28,180 nt of DNA from IMG/VR virus record IMGVR_UViG_3300027622_000002, positions 1-28,180 of that record. One strand, 5' to 3'. The DNA comes from a virus. The notes under the pieces were generated by a model. The model did no database searches. It saw only the letters and a program-made list of their open reading frames with translations, and had not been told where the DNA came from. The position numbers and the translations under genes were made by a program. This document shows, piece by piece, positions 23,196-28,180 of the stretch (its first letter is position 1; every line of letters begins with the position of its first letter).

Positions 23196-23426
23196 TTATG
23201 ATCCTCCTAGGGTTGTGTAGTCTACAGTCTCTGATCCTCCTAATTGCTCACAGGCATGGGATTCATCAAAGAGCTTCATTTGTTTGTCTATTTCTTTTAA
23301 TGGTAATCCTTTTCCTTCTTTAGTCTTCCATATATGTTCTATTAATACATGGGTTAAATGGTGTAGTCTATCGTTCTCTTGTTGTAATAATTCAATTTCC
23401 TTTGTATCAGAATAGGTAGTTGTCAT
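23196..23426 (-). CDS. Small coiled-coil-like protein (76 aa)
   Basis: The start overlaps the stop of the upstream oxygenase gene (ATGA). The N-terminal half (TKEIELLQQENDRLHHLTHVLIEHIW) is a leucine-rich amphipathic helix, probably a coiled coil; the end is flexible and Gly-rich. It may be a partner of the oxygenase just upstream, but nothing proves it. Confidence 0.65.
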   Translation of the reverse strand: MTTTYSDTKEIELLQQENDRLHHLTHVLIEHIWKTKEGKGLPLKEIDKQMKLFDESHACEQLGGSETVDYTTLGGS

Positions 23427-24085
23427 GGTCTCCTCCGATCAATTACGTTTTCAGTTGGATGACCTAGATAGGGTCTACCATCAAATATTGTATTCCCATT
23501 AGGTCCATCCTTATCAGTCCAATGGAAGAATACTTGTGCTACGTATTCTCCTTTATAGGGTTCTCTCCAGTGTTCATGTTCTCTTCCTTGGTATATTACT
23601 CCATCTCCGGATTCTAGATTGAATTCTTCTCCACTTATATAGATTGGCCATGGTTTTTCAGGGCTTTGTCCTAGGCATATGGATAGGGTTACCTCACAGT
23701 CTTCTCTATCTATATGTTTTTCTAGGCTATTGCCGTGTTCATACAGGGAAAAATAGGAGTAATTAGGGTTGAGGTTGAGTTGGGTTATCTCTTCTACGAT
23801 AGGGGTAAAGGTATCTAGGAGGTCTTCCATGATTAGATTGCCATACATGGAGTAGGCGACGGAGGAATGGTCTTTCCTATAGTAACCATATCGCTCTGGG
23901 TCGGCTAATACTACGTCTTCTCCCTTGTGTTTTATGGCTAATCGGTAGCGACGATGGCATTTCATTATATGGTCGGTTAATAGGTCTCTTACATCCTTCT
24001 CCATCATATTCTTCATTAGGAAGAAATCACATATTTTAGTACTCATTTCCTTCAATTGTCCTGATAAGAACGTTGTATCATGCAT
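23423..24085 (-). CDS. 2OG-Fe(II) oxygenase family protein (220 aa)
   Basis: ATG 24085 follows GAGGTAAAAC. The C-terminal half has the double-stranded beta-helix marks: NYSYFSLYEHGNSLEKHIDRE with H124-x-D126, then LESGDGVIYQGREHEHWREPY with distal H172 (or H170) and VAQVFFHWTD. The N-terminal 100 residues are helical. This subtype, with a Y-x-G-x-E-HWR distal motif, is common in marine phages and their hosts and differs in sequence from the other two oxygenases in this window. The substrate is unknown. Confidence 0.8.
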   Translation of the reverse strand: MHDTTFLSGQLKEMSTKICDFFLMKNMMEKDVRDLLTDHIMKCHRRYRLAIKHKGEDVVLADPERYGYYRKDHSSVAYSMYGNLIMEDLLDTFTPIVEEITQLNLNPNYSYFSLYEHGNSLEKHIDREDCEVTLSICLGQSPEKPWPIYISGEEFNLESGDGVIYQGREHEHWREPYKGEYVAQVFFHWTDKDGPNGNTIFDGRPYLGHPTENVIDRRRP

Positions 24086-24088
24086 GTT

Positions 24089-24250
24089 TTACCTCGTATA
24101 ATATAACATTAATAATTTAGTCAATCCCCAGCACATCACAATTATGGCCATTAGTCCTATCGTCGCCCCTAGTAATTGGGCTAATAAGTGTGAGGTAATC
24201 ATAGATACGTCCTCCAGTTGATCGTATGGTTTGATAATCCAGTTAAGCAT
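24089..24250 (-). CDS. Small membrane protein (53 aa; 37 aa from internal start)
   Basis: The frame is open from ATG 24250, 3 nt past the previous stop, to TAA 24089. An in-frame ATG at 24202 has a much better ribosome site (GGAGG, 8 nt), so the product may be only 37 aa. Both versions share one hydrophobic span (LLGATIGLMAIIVMCWGL) and a basic end (YYTR). No family was recognised. Confidence 0.55.
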   Translation of the reverse strand: MLNWIIKPYDQLEDVSMITSHLLAQLLGATIGLMAIIVMCWGLTKLLMLYYTR

Positions 24251-24253
24251 TGG

Positions 24254-24457
24254 TTACTTTCTTGTTTTCCAGTATGACCAAGGTTTTCCTTCAAACGACC
24301 ATTCTACAGTCTTTGATTTTTCTGTTCTGGTTAGCTTATAGAAAAAATAGGGTACTCCTATGCAATACAATAGAAGAACTAGTAAGAATAGGAACCCTAG
24401 TATATCATGTAGCCATGGTATATCTATGATATAGCGACTGACCCTCCAATCAATCAT
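24254..24457 (-). CDS. Small single-span membrane protein (67 aa)
   Basis: ATG 24457 overlaps the preceding TGA (ATGA). Residues about 17-42 (LHDILGFLFLLVLLLYCIGVPYFFY) form a transmembrane helix, followed by a charged tail with aromatic residues (VEWSFEGKPWSYWK). Positive charge after the span suggests the C-terminus is cytoplasmic. Function unknown. Confidence 0.7.
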   Translation of the reverse strand: MIDWRVSRYIIDIPWLHDILGFLFLLVLLLYCIGVPYFFYKLTRTEKSKTVEWSFEGKPWSYWKTRK

Positions 24458-24756
24458 TTAGTGTAATGCTTTAATGCCTTTATAAGTTTTATCCGCTTAT
24501 TCTTCGCCAGTTTAAACTTACGGGGCATCCACATAGGGAGTACCCCTTGAGTTATATCTGATATATCACGGATAATTCGTTTCTTTATTATATCGGGTTG
24601 ATGGTCTATGATAGATAAGTCCATATTCCCGTCTAAAATACCACGAATCATATACTGGATCGGATCCACATTCCGTATAGACCTACCGGAGAATCCGACC
24701 TCAGTTACGTAGTTATAGCTATCTAAACCTCGCATGTAGTTAGTATAAGTTTTCAC
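24454..24756 (-). CDS. Protein of unknown function with GTG start (100 aa)
   Basis: The start is GTG 24756, overlapping the TGA of the upstream gene (GTGA). The protein is mixed alpha/beta, with a basic C-terminal helix (PRKFKLAKNKRIKLIKALKHY) that could bind nucleic acid or membrane phosphates. There is no signal peptide. The first internal ATG (eighth codon) is an alternative start. No motif was recognised. Confidence 0.65.
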   Translation of the reverse strand: MKTYTNYMRGLDSYNYVTEVGFSGRSIRNVDPIQYMIRGILDGNMDLSIIDHQPDIIKKRIIRDISDITQGVLPMWMPRKFKLAKNKRIKLIKALKHYTK

Positions 24757-24911
24757 TTAACCACTTCCACTACGCCAGTAGTTAGACCCAATAGAACTGA
24801 GAAATAATCCCAGTAATACCATACAGATCCAGCTAGGAATACCCATACTGGCCATAGTGGCCATCCTACAGAATAGGCTCCCGGAACGTAGTTTTTTGGT
24901 AACATGCCCAT
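24753..24911 (-). CDS. Small Trp-rich membrane protein (52 aa)
   Basis: ATG 24911 has AAGGAG 7 nt upstream. The protein (MGMLPKNYVPGAYSVGWPLW...) holds five tryptophans and a hydrophobic span over about residues 18-47, ending in VVEVVK. Its stop overlaps the next gene's GTG. It is packed between the cNMP-binding gene and the 100-aa gene. Likely inner-membrane; role unknown. Confidence 0.65.
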   Translation of the reverse strand: MGMLPKNYVPGAYSVGWPLWPVWVFLAGSVWYYWDYFSVLLGLTTGVVEVVK

Positions 24912-24926
24912 AATACTTCTCCTTTT

Positions 24927-25262
24927 TTAAGTTGCTTTACCTATTTTCTCCAACATCTCTCCCATACGAGTACATATGATCTTCAATATAGGTATGAGAG
25001 CCTTGGGATTATGCTCTATGAATAACGGCGCATCTTCAGGTTTAATAACATATAGATGACAATCAGTATTGGCTTTAACCGTAGCAGTTCTAGGTATATG
25101 TTGTAACCATCCTATCTCGCCGAAGATCGAATGTTTCTCTAATATACATAATTGTATATCATTCTTCAGGACTTCAACTTCGCCTGACTCAATGATATAG
25201 GCTTCCCTATCGGTATCGCCATCTTTAATAATTATATCACCCTTCTTATAAAACTTTATCAT
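24927..25262 (-). CDS. Stand-alone cyclic-nucleotide-binding domain protein (111 aa)
   Basis: ATG 25262 follows GAGGTG. The whole protein is one CAP_ED/cNMP-binding beta-roll: KKGDIIIKDGDTDREAYII at the start, ESGEVEV at about 25-31, and the phosphate-binding cassette FGEIGWLQHIPRTATV (47-62), with E49 and R58 at the canonical nine-residue distance. The C-terminal helices follow, but there is no helix-turn-helix, channel or kinase domain. Family members bind cAMP or cGMP; here the domain could sense or sequester the host's cyclic nucleotides. Function beyond binding is inference. Confidence 0.85.
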   Translation of the reverse strand: MIKFYKKGDIIIKDGDTDREAYIIESGEVEVLKNDIQLCILEKHSIFGEIGWLQHIPRTATVKANTDCHLYVIKPEDAPLFIEHNPKALIPILKIICTRMGEMLEKIGKAT

Positions 25263-25270
25263 AATTCACC

Positions 25271-25873
25271 TCATCCCATAGTCCAAAATGACTCCTTACG
25301 AGTAACGGACGTGACTAAATGTACACGATCCTGTTCACCGCCATTAAATTGGCTATGATAAAATATAGTATTCGTGTACCATGCTCTACCTATTGGTAGA
25401 TGTTTGACTTCATCTTCAATAACCATCTTGGCTCCTATATTGGTAACAATAGGTACATGAAGTCGTGGCTCTGGATCTCTATGCCAAGATAAACAATTCC
25501 TCGGAACGGATTTAATCAATCGTACCCTACCCAATTGACCCTCATATTGTTGACTAACAAATTCTCGTAGGGTATCATAGACTATCCTGAAATAGGTATG
25601 ATTTATCTCGGGTATAAACGTACAATAATCCCGTTCATCTAATTCCTGTTGACGTATTACCTCTTGTCCATCTACCATAGTTCGGTATATACCACCACTT
25701 CCCTCATAGAAACAATCAGGAGCTGATTGACCCTCTCTCTTGGTCAAGCATATCTGATGGTATTTCTTATGTATAGATTCTTTCGGCCATGGAGCAATCT
25801 CTTCTACCTGTTTAAGAGCCTCAACCAATTTTAATTCATCGAATATAACCGGTAGTTTTGTAAAGTATTTCAA
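25271..25873 (-). CDS. Aspartyl/asparaginyl beta-hydroxylase-like Fe/2OG protein (200 aa)
   Basis: The start appears to be TTG 25873, overlapping the endolysin stop (TTGA), with GGGGA upstream; no in-frame ATG occurs before residue 66. LSWHRDPEPRLHVPI (128-142) gives H131-x-D133, and DRVHLV (182-187) gives the distal H185, while GRAWYTNTIFYHSQFNGG fits the Asp/Asn beta-hydroxylase cupin pattern. It is therefore a third Fe(II)/2OG-type enzyme. The substrate may be a protein side chain or small molecule and cannot be read here. Confidence 0.75.
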   Translation of the reverse strand: MKYFTKLPVIFDELKLVEALKQVEEIAPWPKESIHKKYHQICLTKREGQSAPDCFYEGSGGIYRTMVDGQEVIRQQELDERDYCTFIPEINHTYFRIVYDTLREFVSQQYEGQLGRVRLIKSVPRNCLSWHRDPEPRLHVPIVTNIGAKMVIEDEVKHLPIGRAWYTNTIFYHSQFNGGEQDRVHLVTSVTRKESFWTMG

Positions 25874-26238
25874 TATAAGAACATCCCCTGTGTTTTATCG
25901 TAGTCTACGTCTACATGAATAAACTCACTATGAAGTCCTATTCGGGTAAACTCTCCATCCCTCAATAATCGCTTTACCAATTCTAATCGGGATACCATAT
26001 CCTCACAATATATATCTGCGGCTAATCCTGTGATATGACTACTAGTATCACTACTACCTATTGCCCTATTATGAGATAAGCAACGAATACCACTCGTGAT
26101 CTTCATAGGCTTTCCATAGTATTCACGAACAGTCTCTAATTCATACACTAATTTCTCACTAATCACTACATCACCATTACCACATCCACATTTGCAATCG
26201 AATTCTTCCTTAGTAAAATGCTCGGTTAATTTAGTCAT
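25870..26238 (-). CDS. Endolysin, peptidase M15 family (122 aa)
   Basis: A zinc peptidase of the M15 (VanY / D-Ala-D-Ala or L-Ala-D-Glu) type. The N-terminus FTKEEFDCKCGCG is family-typical; KITSGIRCLSHNRAIG (46-61) precedes SSHITGLAADI with zinc ligands H68 and D75, and EFIHVDVD supplies H108. The length suits a single-domain peptidoglycan hydrolase. There is no signal peptide, so release needs a holin. The upstream genes encode membrane proteins (TM, TM plus coiled coil) that may be lysis partners. The ATG overlaps the upstream TGA. Confidence 0.88.
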   Translation of the reverse strand: MTKLTEHFTKEEFDCKCGCGNGDVVISEKLVYELETVREYYGKPMKITSGIRCLSHNRAIGSSDTSSHITGLAADIYCEDMVSRLELVKRLLRDGEFTRIGLHSEFIHVDVDYDKTQGMFLY

Positions 26239-26474
26239 TTTTTTTTACCTGATGGTCTATTGGGTACCTCTGGATCATTAAATGGTTTATCCAGAGATGG
26301 TGTAAATGGTGTACCTTCTTGATAATTAGGTTCCACATCTTCCCCTGTCCATTGTTCTTTCTCAGTTTGAGCCCATTTATCTAACCAAGGTCCTACAATA
26401 GACGTCGGAGAAAACAATATATATGTAAGTATCCCCACTAATACCAATAGTAATGCTACCATGGCAGGTTCCAT
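26235..26474 (-). CDS. Small membrane-anchored protein beside the endolysin (79 aa)
   Basis: The start overlaps the upstream TAA (TAATGG). Residues 4-22 (AMVALLLVLVGILTYILF) form an N-terminal transmembrane segment; the rest is a hydrophilic, proline-rich tail ending in SGKKK. The layout, short anchor plus soluble extension directly before the endolysin, would suit a holin-like or spanin-like lysis partner, but the Pro-rich tail is not diagnostic. Confidence 0.65.
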   Translation of the reverse strand: MEPAMVALLLVLVGILTYILFSPTSIVGPWLDKWAQTEKEQWTGEDVEPNYQEGTPFTPSLDKPFNDPEVPNRPSGKKK

Positions 26475-27031
26475 TACTTTGTTTTGCTCATGGCAGCTAA
26501 AGGATTCTCTAATGCTTTAGTAATCTTCTTATCTAATTTCTTCTCGAGATTCTCTATCTGTGTATCTACCTTAGTCAATTTATCGTCCCACCTTTTAGAG
26601 GTTTGTGTGATTAAATCCCTTACTTCATTCTCTGCGTTTCTCATAGCTGTTCTAGTCTCTAAGCCATCTTCTCTTGATCGCTTATCAATATTAGCTATCT
26701 GATCATGTTGTGAATTAACCTCATTCTTTATATCTGTACGTATATCCCTCGCTGTTTCCTGTGCAGCATTTACAAGTTCCTTTAATGCATCAACCTCAGT
26801 ACTTAGAACTTTTAATTCTTTATTTAATTTCGTATCAAATACCTCTAATCGTGTATTAAATCCGGATAGATCAGGTTCCTTGTACTCGCTTACCAGTTTT
26901 TCCATATCCTCATATCGCTTAAACAATTCAAATCCACCCCATAATCCAGCAACAATTGTACCTATCAATGGAAATATAAGTATCCACTTAGTACCGGATA
27001 TATGAAGTCCCTTATATTCTAGTTCAGCCAC
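26474..27031 (-). CDS. Membrane-anchored coiled-coil protein (185 aa), possible lysis-associated
   Basis: The start is GTG 27031 inside the end of the HAD gene, with AGGGG at a good distance. Residues 16-36 (WILIFPLIGTIVAGLWGGFEL) are one transmembrane span, followed by about 140 residues of charged coiled coil with regular heptads (LEVFDTKLNKELKVLSTEVDALKELV, VDTQIENLEKKLDKKI). Similar anchor-plus-coil proteins occur near endolysins in T4-like marine phages. An i-spanin or holin-related role is plausible but unproven. Confidence 0.7.
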   Translation of the reverse strand: MAELEYKGLHISGTKWILIFPLIGTIVAGLWGGFELFKRYEDMEKLVSEYKEPDLSGFNTRLEVFDTKLNKELKVLSTEVDALKELVNAAQETARDIRTDIKNEVNSQHDQIANIDKRSREDGLETRTAMRNAENEVRDLITQTSKRWDDKLTKVDTQIENLEKKLDKKITKALENPLAAMSKTK

Positions 27032-27542
27032 TTATCATCCCCTTTAATTCTTTAATAGTCTTAATCGCGGATTTATGTACTATACCAAGACCACCAGCTG
27101 ATTCAAAATCCCTTGTATTCCTTATATGGTCATCAATCAATATATGATTAGGTGCAGCAAACTTCTTCTTATCCTTTCTCTGTACTATATTAACTTTAGA
27201 GGGTGATGGTTTACAATGTTTCTTAATCCATGCTTTCTTTCCTTCCATAACCGCTTTATCATTACGACAAATGGATGGACAAGCTGAGAGTATCTCTATA
27301 TTATATTGACTTATGTATTTCCATAGGGTCTTTTGATCAGGTAAAGGATCTAATGCTACCCACCATCCCTTAGAAGTACCAGCATCAGTTAATAATACCT
27401 TATCTATATCGCCTTGTTCAAACTCTTTCTTTCCTAGATGTCTCGCGATACCGCCTAAGAAATTAGTCAATACACCATCCATATCACAAAAAATAGTGAT
27501 ATCATCCTTCTTAAGTTTTTTAAATTCTTTAAATGTTATCAT
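27024..27542 (-). CDS. 5'(3')-deoxyribonucleotidase-like HAD hydrolase (172 aa)
   Basis: Start ATG 27542 is preferred because the upstream 42-aa gene ends 1 nt before it; a longer frame to 27581 lies inside that gene. MITFKEFKKLKKDDITIFCDMDGVLTNF carries HAD motif I (D20-x-D22-G-V-L); ILSACP holds the motif II Ser (S86); ILIDDHIRNTRDFESAGG gives the motif IV acidic pair (D137, D138). This fits the NT5C-type phosphatase that removes phosphate from dNMPs. Phage versions may tune nucleotide pools. Substrate assignment is by family. Confidence 0.82.
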   Translation of the reverse strand: MITFKEFKKLKKDDITIFCDMDGVLTNFLGGIARHLGKKEFEQGDIDKVLLTDAGTSKGWWVALDPLPDQKTLWKYISQYNIEILSACPSICRNDKAVMEGKKAWIKKHCKPSPSKVNIVQRKDKKKFAAPNHILIDDHIRNTRDFESAGGLGIVHKSAIKTIKELKGMISG

Positions 27543-27543
27543 A

Positions 27544-27672
27544 TTAACTAAATTTCTTATTAACCCATTTATAAAATACATACAATCCCATCAATAATAT
27601 GATATAGATGATACCATCAAACCACGGAATTTCATTTAGAAAATCAGCGGTATCACCAGTTAACTCAACCAT
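27544..27672 (-). CDS. Small single-span membrane protein (42 aa)
   Basis: The frame runs from ATG 27672 to TAA 27544. An acidic head (MVELTGDTADFLNEIPWFDG) precedes a hydrophobic span (IIYIILLMGLYVF) and a basic end (KWVNKKFS), which suggests N-out/C-in topology. It overlaps the end of the preceding 49-aa gene and abuts the HAD gene. Consistent packing and topology support it. Function unknown; it is one of several tiny membrane genes in this operon. Confidence 0.65.
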   Translation of the reverse strand: MVELTGDTADFLNEIPWFDGIIYIILLMGLYVFYKWVNKKFS

Positions 27673-27809
27673 TTTATTAATCCCCATATAATACCTATAA
27701 TTATAGCTAAACCTACAGCAGCAATAATGAATAACTCAACCATTGCCCCCATGGCTCCAGCAGAGTTACCTAATAAAAATGGTATTAATGGTAATAGATA
27801 TTTTGTCAT
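27660..27809 (-). CDS. Small membrane protein with two hydrophobic segments (49 aa)
   Basis: ATG 27809 has GGAG 7 nt upstream. Two hydrophobic stretches (YLLPLIPFLLG at 4-14 and LFIIAAVGLAIIIGIIWGLI at 26-45) flank a small linker with NSAGAMGAM, which could be a signal-peptide cleavage site or a turn between spans. The C-terminus is KWLS. It could be a tiny holin-type protein or a simple membrane peptide; the evidence does not decide. Confidence 0.6.
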   Translation of the reverse strand: MTKYLLPLIPFLLGNSAGAMGAMVELFIIAAVGLAIIIGIIWGLIKWLS

Positions 27810-27916
27810 AGTCTTACTCCATATAATTTAGCCATCCGGTTATAATAAGTTTCGTGTATAAACGATTCATCAGGAAAGTGGTGAAGTTTTAGTACGTTCT
27901 GCAATTTGTTCTTCAT
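27806..27916 (-). CDS. Short overlapping gene (36 aa) at the end of the NifU-like gene
   Basis: ATG 27916 to TGA 27806 encodes a peptide starting MKNKLQNVLKLHHFPDESF and ending NRMAKLYGVRL. It overlaps the last 47 nt of the NifU-like frame in another frame and its stop overlaps the next ATG (ATGA). The amino-acid sequence looks like real protein and occupies the gap before the next gene. The ribosome site (GGTGG) is weak. Alternatively it is the C-terminus of a frameshifted NifU-like product. Confidence 0.5.
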   Translation of the reverse strand: MKNKLQNVLKLHHFPDESFIHETYYNRMAKLYGVRL

Positions 27917-28180
27917 ATGTTTTACCACCAAACGGATGCTGTGTACCAAATCGATTAGTCATTTCATCTTCCACTTCTTTCATACCATAAGCATTGGTTG
28001 GTATAACAACAGCCTCTGGAAATACATTCTGTTGTATTGCACGTTCTATTCCTGCTAATGTTGCACCAGCTGATGATGGACAATGACCACATGCTCCTTG
28101 AAATGAAATAACTACTTCATTACCCTTAACTAAATCCAATTCAATATCACCACCATCACTCACAAGAGCAGGACGAATTG
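27870..28180 (-). CDS. NifU C-terminal-domain Fe-S protein, 5' end cut by window edge
   Basis: The frame stays open to the right edge. Its first visible residues IRPALVSDGGDIELDLVKGN are the conserved beginning of the NifU C-terminal (Nfu) domain, so the true start lies outside; a GTG at 28163 falls inside the motif and is not the start. GACGHCPSS supplies the CxxC pair that holds a transient [4Fe-4S] cluster. A 40-residue tail (MKEVEDEMTNRFG...) follows the domain. Such proteins carry clusters to target enzymes; in a phage it may support Fe-S enzymes during infection. Confidence 0.88.
   Translation of the reverse strand, partial: IRPALVSDGGDIELDLVKGNEVVISFQGACGHCPSSAGATLAGIERAIQQNVFPEAVVIPTNAYGMKEVEDEMTNRFGTQHPFGGKTYEEQIAERTKTSPLS

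Noticed and set aside
27814-27871. An 18-codon frame (MNRLYTK...) after the NifU-like stop
   Set aside because: The overlapping 36-aa frame in the same stretch is more protein-like and links to the next gene; this one has no ribosome site.
1-28180. tRNA genes, insertion sequences and integrase/att sites
   Set aside because: Reading both strands I saw no T-loop-like GGTTCRANTCC arrangement with a cloverleaf, no transposase or integrase motifs and no flanking inverted repeats. A tRNAscan run would be decisive for weak tRNAs.

Overview
This AT-rich window is part of the genome of a T4-like contractile-tailed phage (myovirus), most likely marine. The diagnostic genes are a co-oriented run encoding gp25, gp6, a gp7-position protein and gp8, followed by a very large DUF4815-type baseplate/structural protein and tail-fibre genes. 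This is the T4 order 25-6-7-8-10-fibres. Sites reading TATAAATA on the minus strand, the T4-type late promoter, stand upstream of several minus-strand genes. Both ends cut a gene. The host cannot be read from the sequence; fibre and baseplate styles resemble T4-like phages of marine bacteria.

Layout. (A) 1-17958, minus strand, transcribed right to left, late virion genes: a Coq4-like protein, two small proteins, gp25, gp6, gp7-like, gp8, the 1793-aa protein, a coiled-coil protein, an Mtd_N-type fibre with decapeptide repeats, a glycine-rich tip protein, a 2OG-Fe(II) oxygenase, and a set of fibre or appendage proteins ending in a partial fibre gene. (B) 17959-18198, a divergent control region with a near-consensus sigma70 promoter and repeated TGTAAC(T/C)CATT-type motifs. 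(C) 18199-22622, plus strand, an early-type operon of about 16 small tightly overlapping genes. Nearly all are unrecognised, several are below 60 codons, and it ends in a candidate PD-(D/E)XK nuclease and a long hairpin. (D) 22623-23131, a gene-poor convergent region with hairpins and short repeats. (E) 23132-28180, minus strand: a NifU-type Fe-S protein, small membrane peptides, a 5'(3')-deoxyribonucleotidase-like HAD protein, a membrane/coiled-coil pair next to an M15 peptidase endolysin, an Asp/Asn-hydroxylase-like dioxygenase, a free-standing cyclic-nucleotide-binding domain and another 2OG oxygenase.

How it fits together. Region A builds the baseplate and the host-recognition fibres. Region C probably acts early on the host. 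Region E mixes lysis (M15 peptidase plus membrane partners), nucleotide salvage (HAD) and auxiliary metabolism (Fe-S carrier, Fe/2OG oxygenases, a possible cNMP sensor). The points most worth following are three structurally different Fe/2OG oxygenases, a protein with the complete Coq4 metal motif behind its own late promoter, a stand-alone cNMP-binding domain, the modular repeats shared among fibre and baseplate genes, and many very small overlapping genes. All functions were assigned by reading motifs and gene order; no database search was run.
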